DNA from: Shimia gijangensis
Lineage (GTDB): Bacteria > Pseudomonadota > Alphaproteobacteria > Rhodobacterales > Rhodobacteraceae
Assembly (NCBI RefSeq): GCF_900142085.1
Contig: NZ_FQZQ01000005.1
Span: 62,001 to 126,000, forward strand
Reading direction: 5' to 3'
Length of the DNA stretch: 64,000 nt
The notes under the pieces are model-generated. The model saw only the letters and a program-made list of their open reading frames with translations, was not told where the DNA came from and searched no databases. The position numbers and the translations under genes were made by a program. The number at the start of each line of letters is the position of its first letter. Within the stretch, counting starts at the first letter, position 1. Positions 44,570 to 53,004 of this stretch are shown here, piece after piece.

Positions 44570-44583
44570 AGAATTGGCATTCT
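44570..44583. promoter_or_regulatory. Candidate Lrp-type site
   Basis: AGAAT-TGGC-ATTCT (44570-44583) is a perfect 5-bp dyad in the AT-rich gap between the Lrp gene and the aldehyde dehydrogenase gene, about 65 bases before the latter's start. It fits the loose Lrp-family operator style. Confidence 0.3.
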
Positions 44584-44647
44584 GCTTGACGCAGCGAACG
44601 TGGAGACTGGCCCAAACAGCCACGCCGCGAGCACAAAGGATTGCCAC

Positions 44648-46171
44648 ATGCCGCTTACTGATCTCATGCCGACCCATTCCGACATTCTGACCGCCTGCGG
44701 TCTTTCCGAAGCGACCACCTCTGCCGGGTCGCTCAACGTCTACACCCCGGTCGATGGCAGCCTGATTGCCAGCCTTGCGACGCACAGTGTGGCGGACGCC
44801 GAGGCACAGATTGCGGCCGCGAAAGAAGCGTTCAAGTCCTGGCGTCTGGTACCGGCGCCGCGTCGGGGTGAGCTGGTGCGCCTGTTGGGCGAAGAACTGC
44901 GCCGGGAAAAGGAAAACCTTGGCCGTCTGGTGACGCTGGAATGCGGTAAGATCTATCAGGAAGGTCTGGGCGAAGTTCAGGAAATGATCGACATTTGTGA
45001 CTTTGCCGTGGGTCTCTCCCGGCAGCTTTATGGTCTGACCATTGCCTCGGAACGCCCCGGCCACGCGATGCGCGAAACCTGGCATCCGATGGGCACATGT
45101 GGCGTGATCACGGCGTTCAACTTTCCGGTCGCGCCCTGGTGCTGGAACGCAGCACTTGCCTTGGTGTGCGGCGATCCGGTGATCTGGAAACCGTCCGAGA
45201 AAACCCCGCTGACCGCCCTGGCGGTGCAGGTGATTTGTGAACGCGTGATGGCAGACTTTGGTGACGACGCCCCGGCGGGCCTGATCCAAACCCTTGTTGG
45301 TGAACGGGAATTGGGCGAGGCGCTGACCGCCTCCAAAGACGTCGCACTGATTTCCGCGACCGGGTCTGTGCCGATGGGCCAGGCCGTGGCGCGGGACATG
45401 TCGACCCGTCTGGGCCGCACCATTCTGGAGCTGGGTGGCAACAACGCGATGATCGTGGCGCCCTCGGCCGATCTGGAAATGGCCCTGCGCGCGATCGTGT
45501 TCTCGGCCGTCGGCACCGCCGGTCAACGCTGTACCACCCTGCGCCGTCTGATCGTGCACGAAGACATCTATGATGCGCTGATCCCGCGCCTGGTCAAAGC
45601 CTATCAGGGCCTGCCGATTGGTGACCCCTTGGTGGACGGCTCTCTGGTTGGACCGCTGATCGATACCGAAGCCATGACCGCGATGGCACGCGCGCTGGAG
45701 CAGGCCAAAACCGAAGGCGGCACCGTGCACGGCGGTGGTCAGGCGCTTGGCGATGATTTCCCGAATGCGGCCTATGTACACCCTTCGATTGTCGAGATGC
45801 CCACCCAAAGCGCGATCATGCATCACGAGACCTTTGCCCCAATCCTCTACGTGGTGAAATACAAAGACCTCGACGAGGCGATTGCCTTGCAAAACGATGT
45901 GCCCCAAGGCCTGTCGTCCTGCATCTTTTCCACCGATGTACGCGAAACCGAAACCTTCCTGTCGGCGGCCGGATCAGACTGTGGCATTGCCAACGTCAAC
46001 ATCGGCCCATCAGGTGCAGAAATTGGTGGCGCATTTGGCGGCGAGAAAGAAACCGGTGGCGGACGCGAAAGCGGCTCGGACGCCTGGAAAGCCTACATGC
46101 GCCGCCAAACCAACACCATCAACTACTCCCGCGAACTCCCCCTCGCGCAGGGCATCAAGTTCGATATCTGA
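44648..46171 (+). CDS. amaB: ALDH7-type L-aminoadipate-semialdehyde dehydrogenase
   Basis: Aldehyde dehydrogenase of 507 aa; AAAGGA sits before ATG 44648. The catalytic Cys is in GTAGQRCTTLRRL and the Glu in ILELGGNNA, with NAD-site Asn in TAFNFPVAPWCWNAALAL. The WNAALAL and QRCTTLRR segments are typical of ALDH7 (antiquitin/AmaB), which oxidises 2-aminoadipate 6-semialdehyde. The lysine dehydrogenase-like gene 9 bases downstream would make that substrate, and the pair with Lrp matches lysine catabolic operons of roseobacters. Confidence 0.87.
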   Translation: MPLTDLMPTHSDILTACGLSEATTSAGSLNVYTPVDGSLIASLATHSVADAEAQIAAAKEAFKSWRLVPAPRRGELVRLLGEELRREKENLGRLVTLECGKIYQEGLGEVQEMIDICDFAVGLSRQLYGLTIASERPGHAMRETWHPMGTCGVITAFNFPVAPWCWNAALALVCGDPVIWKPSEKTPLTALAVQVICERVMADFGDDAPAGLIQTLVGERELGEALTASKDVALISATGSVPMGQAVARDMSTRLGRTILELGGNNAMIVAPSADLEMALRAIVFSAVGTAGQRCTTLRRLIVHEDIYDALIPRLVKAYQGLPIGDPLVDGSLVGPLIDTEAMTAMARALEQAKTEGGTVHGGGQALGDDFPNAAYVHPSIVEMPTQSAIMHHETFAPILYVVKYKDLDEAIALQNDVPQGLSSCIFSTDVRETETFLSAAGSDCGIANVNIGPSGAEIGGAFGGEKETGGGRESGSDAWKAYMRRQTNTINYSRELPLAQGIKFDI

Positions 46172-46180
46172 GGACAGAAC

Positions 46181-47239
46181 ATGAAAAACATTGCTGTACT
46201 CGGCCTGGGCAAGGTCGGCACGCTGGCGGCGGAATTGTTGCACGCGTCTGGATTCACCGTCACGGGCATTGATCTGGTTGCCCCAAAAGGCGACATGCCA
46301 TTCACCGTCAAATCCATCGACCTTGGCGATGCATCTGGAATTGCACAGGAATTTGCGGCACAGGACGCGGTCTTGTCCTGCCTGCCCTACCACCTGAACG
46401 CACGTCTGGCCGAGGTCGCGCATCAGGCTGGCATTCACTATTTCGATCTGACCGAAGATGTACCCACCACCAACCGCATCATTGAACTTAGTAAAACCGC
46501 CAAGGGTCTGATGGCGCCGCAATGTGGGCTTGCGCCGGGGTTCATCGGCATTGTTGGTGCCTCGCTGATCGAAGAGTTTGACGACTGCCGCAGTTGTAAG
46601 ATGCGGGTCGGCGCCCTGCCTCAGCACCCGACGGGCCTTATGGGCTATTCGTTCAACTGGTCGCCCGAGGGCGTGGTCAATGAATACCTCAATGATTGCG
46701 AGGTGATCGAAGAAGGCGCGCGCAAGATGGTTTCGGCCATGGAATGGTTCGAGGACGTCTACATTGATGGCATGAAGCTTGAGGCCTTTACCACGTCTGG
46801 CGGCCTTGGCACGATGTGCGACACCTATGCCGGGCGCGTGGCCAATATGGATTACAAAACCATGCGGTATCCGGGCCATGGCAAGATGATGAATTTCTTC
46901 TTCCACGAGCTGTTGATGCGCGAACGTCGCAAGGAAGCAGGTGAGATCTTGGTCAACGCCAAGCCGCCGGTAAATGACGATATCGTCTATGTCCACGCGG
47001 CAGCCGAAGGCACCATCAATGGCCAGATGCGCCGCAACGAGTTTGTCCGCGGTTATCGCCCGATTGATGTGGCAGGCAAACAGCGCACGGCCATCGCGTG
47101 GACAACCGCCGGATCGGTTGTCGCCATTATCGAAATGGTGCGGGATGGCACCCTGCCGAACCAAGGCTTCCTGAAACAGGAAGACATTCCGCTGGACGCA
47201 TTTTTGGCAACCACGACCGGATCGCTCTACGCCGGGTAA
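46181..47239 (+). CDS. Lysine 6-dehydrogenase / saccharopine dehydrogenase-like
   Basis: A 352-aa protein of the saccharopine dehydrogenase fold. The Rossmann motif is AVLGLGKVGTLAAELL. It has DAVLSCLPYHLNARLAEVAHQAGIHYFDL, CGLAPGFIGIVGASL and FTTSGGLGTMCDTYAG, as in lysine epsilon-dehydrogenases. Oxidative deamination of lysine at C6 gives aminoadipate semialdehyde, the substrate of the preceding ALDH7. A saccharopine-forming route would need a second domain that is absent. A bidirectional terminator follows. Confidence 0.8.
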   Translation: MKNIAVLGLGKVGTLAAELLHASGFTVTGIDLVAPKGDMPFTVKSIDLGDASGIAQEFAAQDAVLSCLPYHLNARLAEVAHQAGIHYFDLTEDVPTTNRIIELSKTAKGLMAPQCGLAPGFIGIVGASLIEEFDDCRSCKMRVGALPQHPTGLMGYSFNWSPEGVVNEYLNDCEVIEEGARKMVSAMEWFEDVYIDGMKLEAFTTSGGLGTMCDTYAGRVANMDYKTMRYPGHGKMMNFFFHELLMRERRKEAGEILVNAKPPVNDDIVYVHAAAEGTINGQMRRNEFVRGYRPIDVAGKQRTAIAWTTAGSVVAIIEMVRDGTLPNQGFLKQEDIPLDAFLATTTGSLYAG

Positions 47240-47253
47240 TCCCACCGCAAAAG

Positions 47254-47280
47254 AAAAGCCCCGCTTAGGCGGGGCTTTTT
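47254..47280. terminator. Bidirectional terminator after the lysine operon
   Basis: AAAAGCCCCGC (47254-47264) and GCGGGGCTTTT (47269-47279) form an 11-bp stem with a TTAG loop, ending in five T on plus and four A at the base on the other side. It is shared with the convergent SDR gene ending at 47300. Confidence 0.9.
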
Positions 47281-47299
47281 CATCGATACCCTGGACTGT

Positions 47300-48046
47300 T
47301 CAGATGCAGCGCCCGCCGTCCACTTCCATGCAAACACCCGTGACCATCGAGGCCTCGTCCGAGCATAGATAACAGGCCGCTGCCCCCATGTCCTCGGGCG
47401 TCGAAAACCGCCCTAAGGGAATGGTCGACAGGAATTTGGCACGAACTTCCGGGGTGTCTTCGCCCATAAAGGATTTAAGCAATGGCGTCTCGCCCGCCAC
47501 CGGGTTGATCGCGTTCACGCGCACGCCAAAGGGTGCAAGTTCGACCGCCATGCCGCGTGTTGCGGTGATCGCCCAGCCCTTGGACGCATTGTACCATGTG
47601 AGGTTTGGCCGTGGGCTGACCCCTCCGGTGGATGCCACATTCAGGATGGCACCTTGGCCCGCCTTTTTCATTGCTGGCACAAAATGGCGCGCTGCGAGGA
47701 AAATGGCGCGCGCATTGACCGAAATGATGCGATCAAATTCGTCATCTGTCACCTCGTCCAACGGTTTGGGAAGATGGGTCACCCCGGCGTTGTTGACCAG
47801 AATATCCAGCGTTCCGAACTTTTGATCGATCACTTTGGCCATGGCTTGCACCGAGGCATTGTCCGCCACATTGACCGCCAGCGGCACAGCGGCCTCGCCG
47901 AGTTCGTGCGCCAGTTCCTCGGCCAGTTCAATATTCAGATCGGCGATCAGCACCTGTGCGCCTTCGGCCACGAACTTGCGCGCAATGCCTGCGCCAAACC
48001 CTGACGCGCCCCCAGTGACAATTGCTGTTTTACCTTGAAGTCTCAT
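47300..48046 (-). CDS. Short-chain dehydrogenase/reductase (FabG-like)
   Basis: Classical SDR of 248 aa. The cofactor motif is VTGGASGFGAGIARKF; LNVASTGG supplies the catalytic Ser, and WYNASKGW the YxxxK-type Tyr/Lys (Y-N-A-S-K). NNAGVTHLP and the GVRVNAINPVAGETPL segment after the active site are typical. It should reduce or oxidise a keto or hydroxy group. It is the last gene of the M20-peptide transporter-ALDH operon on the minus strand, 9 bases after the ALDH gene. Substrate unknown. Confidence 0.87.
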   Translation of the reverse strand: MRLQGKTAIVTGGASGFGAGIARKFVAEGAQVLIADLNIELAEELAHELGEAAVPLAVNVADNASVQAMAKVIDQKFGTLDILVNNAGVTHLPKPLDEVTDDEFDRIISVNARAIFLAARHFVPAMKKAGQGAILNVASTGGVSPRPNLTWYNASKGWAITATRGMAVELAPFGVRVNAINPVAGETPLLKSFMGEDTPEVRAKFLSTIPLGRFSTPEDMGAAACYLCSDEASMVTGVCMEVDGGRCI

Positions 48047-48055
48047 AGCCTTACC

Positions 48056-49513
48056 TCATCCATGCCATGCTGCGACGGTCTTGACCGTCGAAAATCCATA
48101 AAGCGCTTCGAACCCTTTTTCGCGGCCGTGGCCCGATTTCCCAACCCCACCAAAGGGCAATTCCACACCGCCTGCTGCGCCATAATTGTTCAGGAACACT
48201 TGGCCTGCATGCAGACGTTTGGCCAAGCGCATCTGGCGCCCGCCGTCTGCCGACCAGACCGAGGCCACCAGCCCGAATTCCGTGCCGTTGGCGATGCGGA
48301 CAGCATCTTCTTCGTCATCAAAGGGAATGATCACTTGAACTGGTCCAAAAATCTCCTGCTGGGCCAATGCGTGATCCGCGTCGACCGGTGCCAACAGAGT
48401 TGGCGCCACATAGGCGCCCGCCTGTGGGAGATCGTCAGGCAGGCGAGCCTGTCCGGCTATCTTAAGGTCGTTTGCGCGGCTTAGAAAACCGTTCACAATG
48501 TCCTTTTGACGGGACGACACCAAAGGCCCAACGTCCATGTCAGACATCGCCGGACCAACCCGCAGCGCCCGGTACTTTTCCGCCATCCGGTCACGGACCT
48601 CGTCAAACACACCGCGCTGAACGAGGATGCGCGACGAGGCAGAACAGGTCTGCCCAGCATTCTGGATACCTGCGTTCACGAGGAACGGCAGAGCGCGATC
48701 AATGTCGGCGTCATTAAACACCAATTGAGGCGATTTCCCTCCCAGTTCCAACGTCACGGGGATGACATTTCGCGCCGCCGCAGTTTGCACAAGGCTGCCG
48801 GTGTTGACCGATCCTGTGAACGAAATGTGATGCACGCCGGGATGTGCGGTCAACGCGGCCCCAGCCTCTTCCCCAAGACCCGGAACCACATTCAACGCTC
48901 CCCTGGGCAGGCCGGCTTCAAGCGCGATGGCGGCAAAAGCCAATGCGGTCAGGCAAGCCTCTTCAGCGGGTTTCAGCACAGCTGCATTGCCCATTGCCAA
49001 AGCTGCGCCAACCGAGCGGCCAATGATCTGCATCGGATAATTCCAGGGCACGATATGCCCGGTCACCCCATGGGGTTCCCGCAAGGTATAGACGGTGTAG
49101 CCATCCTGAAACGGGATCGTTTCACCATGTACTTTGTCAGCGGCGCCTCCGTAGAATTCCATATACCGCGCAAGGGCGATTACGTCGTTGCGCGCCTGCG
49201 TCAAAGGCTTGCCCACATCGCGGGTTTCGATCCGGGCGAGTTCTTCTGTGCGTTCGAGGACCAGTTGACCTATTCGGGTTAAGACGCGCCCGCGATCTAC
49301 CGCTGTCATACGTCCCCATTCTCCGTCCAGCGCAGATTGGGCGGCCTTTACGGCGGTATCGATGTCACCGTCGGTGCCACGAGCGACCTGGCACAGATGC
49401 CCCCCGTCCGACGGATCGACCAGATCAATGCGCGCGCCCCCTATGGGAGCGCGCCACTCACCGTCAATCAGGCAGCAATCCGAAGGGTACCAAAGATCGT
49501 CTTTCAGGGTCAT
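48056..49513 (-). CDS. NAD(P)-dependent aldehyde dehydrogenase
   Basis: ALDH of 485 aa. Motifs: VPWNYPMQIIGRSVGAALAMGNAAVLKPAEE (cofactor site), FTGSVNTG, the catalytic Glu in VTLELGGKSPQ and Cys in NAGQTCSASSRILV. It belongs to the broad betaine aldehyde/aldehyde dehydrogenase group; substrate is not evident. It lies between the fused ABC ATPase and the SDR gene, so it may oxidise an aldehyde released from the imported and deacylated compound. Confidence 0.88.
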   Translation of the reverse strand: MTLKDDLWYPSDCCLIDGEWRAPIGGARIDLVDPSDGGHLCQVARGTDGDIDTAVKAAQSALDGEWGRMTAVDRGRVLTRIGQLVLERTEELARIETRDVGKPLTQARNDVIALARYMEFYGGAADKVHGETIPFQDGYTVYTLREPHGVTGHIVPWNYPMQIIGRSVGAALAMGNAAVLKPAEEACLTALAFAAIALEAGLPRGALNVVPGLGEEAGAALTAHPGVHHISFTGSVNTGSLVQTAAARNVIPVTLELGGKSPQLVFNDADIDRALPFLVNAGIQNAGQTCSASSRILVQRGVFDEVRDRMAEKYRALRVGPAMSDMDVGPLVSSRQKDIVNGFLSRANDLKIAGQARLPDDLPQAGAYVAPTLLAPVDADHALAQQEIFGPVQVIIPFDDEEDAVRIANGTEFGLVASVWSADGGRQMRLAKRLHAGQVFLNNYGAAGGVELPFGGVGKSGHGREKGFEALYGFSTVKTVAAWHG

Positions 49514-49527
49514 GTCACTTGCCTTGT

Positions 49528-51120
49528 TCAGGCCACGTCCGGCAATTGCGGCGCAGCATCAATGAGTGTTTTTGTGTAAGCGTGTTGCGGGTTTTCAAAC
49601 ACGTCTTCGGTGGCCCCGCGTTCCACGACCTTGCCGGATTTCATCACCAAAACCCGGTCTGTGATGGCGCGTACCACCGAAAGATCGTGTGAGATGAACA
49701 AATAGGTCAGGCCAAAACGATCCGAGAGGTCCGACAACAGGTCCAGCACCTGCGCACGCACAGAGACATCCAACGCCGAGACCGCTTCATCGAGAATAAT
49801 CAACTCGGGTCGGATAATCAGAGCGCGAGCAATGGCAATGCGTTGACGCTGGCCACCCGAAAACTCGTGAATGTATTTTTCGGCAGCACTTGCGGGCATA
49901 TCGACGCTTTCCAGCGCTTCGGCAATAGCACGATCGCGGTCTGCACCAGTGGGCGACGAAGGCAACAGATGGTAAGGTTCGGTGATCAGTCGAGACACCT
50001 TGTGACGCGGATTGAACGACCCATAAGGGTCCTGAAACACCACCTGCATCTTGCGTCGGATGTCGGGCACCACGAGGCCGTTTTTCACAACCGGGTCGCC
50101 GTCAAACAGAATGTCGCCGCTTTGCACAGGTTCCAGCCCCAAAAGCGCGCGTGTGAGAGTGGATTTTCCGCAACCGCTTTCGCCGACAAGCCCAAGGCTT
50201 TCACCCCGGTTGATGACAAAACTCACATCGTTCACAGCACGAAAATACCCCGGAGCGGCGAACAGTTTTGTGCGTGGGAGAGTGTAGTCCCGTATGACAT
50301 TGCGCACTTCCAACAACGGGTCCGCACCGCGTTCATCCGCATAATCCCGATCCGGTATGTGGCTCGAGGCTTCAAACAAGGCCTTGGTGTAGGGATGCTG
50401 CATATCACGATAGAGCGTTGCGGCGGGCCCTTGTTCGACAACCACACCGTTCTGCATGATGACCATATCGTCGGCCATATCCGACACCACCGCCAGATCA
50501 TGAGTGATCAGAATAAGCCCCATGTCATCTTCTTGGATAAGGCGTTTTAGAAGCCGCAAAATCTGTGCCTGCGTGGTCACATCCAAAGCCGTGGTTGGCT
50601 CGTCCGCGATCAAAAGCTTTGGTTTCAGCGCAATCGCCATAGCAATCACTACCCGCTGACGTTGCCCTCCAGACAGCTCATGCGGATAACGCGACATCGG
50701 AAAACGGTCTTCGGGCAAACCAACCCGATTGAGGGTTTCCCGTGCAATGCGCAGCGCTTCGGGTTTTGAGGCGGCTTTGTGGATCAACAAAGTTTCGGCC
50801 ACTTGAGCGCCGATGGTTTTGACCGGATTGAGCGCAGTCATAGGCTCCTGAAACACCATACCGATGTCTTTTCCCCGCAACCTGTTCATCTGACCTTCGT
50901 GAAGATCCAAGAGGTTCTGCCCTTCAAGCAGGATTGTGCCGGAACAGTCGGTGCCATTGGGCAAAAGCTGCATCACGGCGTTGGCGGTCATGGACTTGCC
51001 TGACCCGGACTCTCCGATCACACCCAACACTTTGCCCGCCTCAACTGACATCGACACATCCCGAAGGATATCAATGCCGTGGATCGACAGGTTGAGGTTT
51101 TCAATCGAAAGCAACGCCAT
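49528..51120 (-). CDS. Peptide ABC transporter, fused double ATP-binding protein (DppD-DppF type)
   Basis: A 530-aa protein with two complete ABC domains. The first has GESGSGKS, LSGGQRQRVVIAMAI and LLIADEPTTALD; the second has GESGCGKS, FSGGQRQRIAIARAL and LIILDEAVSALD. Linker features of the oligopeptide family (PYTKALFEASS and the C-terminal NPQHAYTKTLIDAAP) follow each. The start is taken as ATG 51120, sharing a base with the permease stop (TGATG); GTG 51123 is also possible. Both ATPases of a peptide importer are thus in one polypeptide. Confidence 0.9.
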   Translation of the reverse strand: MALLSIENLNLSIHGIDILRDVSMSVEAGKVLGVIGESGSGKSMTANAVMQLLPNGTDCSGTILLEGQNLLDLHEGQMNRLRGKDIGMVFQEPMTALNPVKTIGAQVAETLLIHKAASKPEALRIARETLNRVGLPEDRFPMSRYPHELSGGQRQRVVIAMAIALKPKLLIADEPTTALDVTTQAQILRLLKRLIQEDDMGLILITHDLAVVSDMADDMVIMQNGVVVEQGPAATLYRDMQHPYTKALFEASSHIPDRDYADERGADPLLEVRNVIRDYTLPRTKLFAAPGYFRAVNDVSFVINRGESLGLVGESGCGKSTLTRALLGLEPVQSGDILFDGDPVVKNGLVVPDIRRKMQVVFQDPYGSFNPRHKVSRLITEPYHLLPSSPTGADRDRAIAEALESVDMPASAAEKYIHEFSGGQRQRIAIARALIIRPELIILDEAVSALDVSVRAQVLDLLSDLSDRFGLTYLFISHDLSVVRAITDRVLVMKSGKVVERGATEDVFENPQHAYTKTLIDAAPQLPDVA

Positions 51121-51986
51121 CACCGTTCCCTCCGAATTTTGGGATCAAGAATATCGCGCAACCCATCCCCCATGAGGTTTAACCCCAATACGGTGAACAC
51201 AATGGCAAGGCCCGGAAACAGGGCCAGATGCGGCGCAAAACTGATCATAGTCTGGCTTTCGGCCAGCATCCGTCCCCAGCTTGGGATCGGCGGCTGTGCG
51301 CCAAGGCCGACATAGCTGAGGCCAGCTTCAGCCAAGATGCCCAGCGAAAACTGAATGGTGCCCTGCACGATCAGAAGGTTGAGGATATTGGGCAGGATAT
51401 GTTCGTAAGAAATTCGCACCGCTCCCTTGCCCGCCACACGTGCCGACAAAACAAAATCACGGGTCCACAGGCTGAGCGCGGCACCGCGTGACAAGCGTGC
51501 GAAAACAGGGATGTTAAAGATGCCAATGGCCAGAATGGCGTTGACTGCACCGGGACCAAACACCGCCGTGATCATGATGGCGATCAGCAGAGCCGGAAAG
51601 GCAAACACCAGATCATTGCCGCGCATGATCAGCTCGTCCATGAAACTGCCGGGGCGCACAGCCGCAGCCAGCCCCAATGGCACACCAAGCCCCATGCCAA
51701 TGCCAACGGCCACAACAGCCACTGCAATCGATGTGCGTGCGCCCACAAGGATCATTGAGAATACATCGCGACCAAAGTGATCCGTGCCCATCAGATGCGG
51801 CAGGCCGGGTGCCTTTAACTTGTTGGGAATATCAAGGCTGGCCACATCAAACGGTGTCCAGACCAGCGAGATCAGCGCTCCGCCAAAAAAAACCACGATA
51901 ATGAAAAGGCCCAGCGTCAGGTTCAGCGAACTCGTGATTGTACGCAGGAGAGACGGCTTGCGGGGGGGGGCTGTGGTCAGGCTCAT
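51120..51986 (-). CDS. dppC: Peptide ABC transporter permease (DppC type)
   Basis: Permease of 288 aa from ATG 51986 (GTG 51989 possible). The N-terminal OppC-type segment is followed by HLMGTDHFGRDVFSMILVGARTSIAVAVVAVG, the DppC signature. The EAA loop appears in FVLSARVAGKGAVRISYEHILPNILNLLIV. It overlaps the DppB gene in TGATG form. About six hydrophobic segments are visible. Confidence 0.9.
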   Translation of the reverse strand: MSLTTAPPRKPSLLRTITSSLNLTLGLFIIVVFFGGALISLVWTPFDVASLDIPNKLKAPGLPHLMGTDHFGRDVFSMILVGARTSIAVAVVAVGIGMGLGVPLGLAAAVRPGSFMDELIMRGNDLVFAFPALLIAIMITAVFGPGAVNAILAIGIFNIPVFARLSRGAALSLWTRDFVLSARVAGKGAVRISYEHILPNILNLLIVQGTIQFSLGILAEAGLSYVGLGAQPPIPSWGRMLAESQTMISFAPHLALFPGLAIVFTVLGLNLMGDGLRDILDPKIRRER

Positions 51987-52933
51987 CACTGTCTCCCTCG
52001 AAGGCGTGGATCCACCAGCGCATAGGTAAGATCGACAAAGAAGTTCACCAGCACCACCGCAAAGACCAACAACATCACCACACTTTCCACCACGATCAGA
52101 TCACGCTGAGAAATGCTTTGGAAAATCAGGCGGCCAAGCCCTGGCAGGTAAAACACGTTTTCAATGATGATGGCCCCTGCCAGCATGAACGAGAACTGCA
52201 AACCAATGATGGTCAGCACCGGGATCAACGCGTTGCGCAGCGCATGACGACGCAAGGCTTTGGCCTTGGACAGGCCTTTGGCGCGTGCAGTGCGGACAAA
52301 ATCTTCGGACAACGTATCCAGCAGGGAGGTCCGCATGACGCGCGCAAGGATCGAGGCTTGCGGCAGGGCCAAAGCAATTGCAGGCAACGTCAAAGCCTTG
52401 AGGCCCGCGAAAACACCTTCGTCCCAACCGGGGAAGCCGCCAGAAGCAAACCAACGCAGATTGATCGCAAAGATCAAAACAAGGATCATCGCAAACCAGA
52501 AATTCGGGATAGCGACACCCAGCTGAGTGGCGCCCATGACCGACATATCGGTGACCGATCCACGGCGCGACGCCGCAATGATACCAATGGGGAAAGCAAT
52601 AGCGGTCGAGAGAGTCAGCGCTATCAATGCCAGCGGCAAGGAAACCCAAATCCGATCACCAATCAACTCGTTGACCGGGGAACGATAAGTGTAGGACGTG
52701 CCGAAATCGCCCACCATCATGCCGCTCAACCAATTCCAGTAACGTTCAAGCTTGGAGGCGTTCAGGCCAAGTTCCTCGCGCAGGGCGGCAATCGTGTCTT
52801 CCTGAGCATTGATGCCCAGCATGTATGTGGCCGGATCGCCCGGGACGATCTCGATCACCACGAAGATGACGATACTTGCCACCAGCAGACTGATCAGCAG
52901 CGACAGAAACCGCTTGAGACTATAGCGCAGCAT
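51986..52933 (-). CDS. dppB: Peptide ABC transporter permease (DppB type)
   Basis: Permease of 315 aa. It has the usual DppB order: an N-terminal helix ending in VVIEIVPGDPATYMLG, a periplasmic part with a FGTSYTYRSPVNELIGDRIWVSLPLAL segment, and the EAA loop in DFVRTARAKGLSKAKALRRHALRNALIPVLTI. It lies 71 bases after the binding-protein gene, past a small hairpin (about 52963-52982). Confidence 0.9.
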   Translation of the reverse strand: MLRYSLKRFLSLLISLLVASIVIFVVIEIVPGDPATYMLGINAQEDTIAALREELGLNASKLERYWNWLSGMMVGDFGTSYTYRSPVNELIGDRIWVSLPLALIALTLSTAIAFPIGIIAASRRGSVTDMSVMGATQLGVAIPNFWFAMILVLIFAINLRWFASGGFPGWDEGVFAGLKALTLPAIALALPQASILARVMRTSLLDTLSEDFVRTARAKGLSKAKALRRHALRNALIPVLTIIGLQFSFMLAGAIIIENVFYLPGLGRLIFQSISQRDLIVVESVVMLLVFAVVLVNFFVDLTYALVDPRLRGRQ

Positions 52934-53004
52934 GATGGTTGAACCGTTCCCCGTGGTGGAGGCCCCCGAACGTGTTCGGAGACCTGTTTGTTAATGTGGC
53001 CAGG

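Noticed and set aside
44096-45907. 603-aa open frame on minus covering the Lrp gene and far beyond
   Set aside because: Only the last 139 codons code for a recognisable Lrp protein. The rest is antisense to the ALDH7 gene, low-complexity and His/Arg-rich.
46010-47245. 411-aa open frame on minus opposite the lysine dehydrogenase
   Set aside because: Antisense to a well-supported gene; no motif and it crosses two plus-strand genes.
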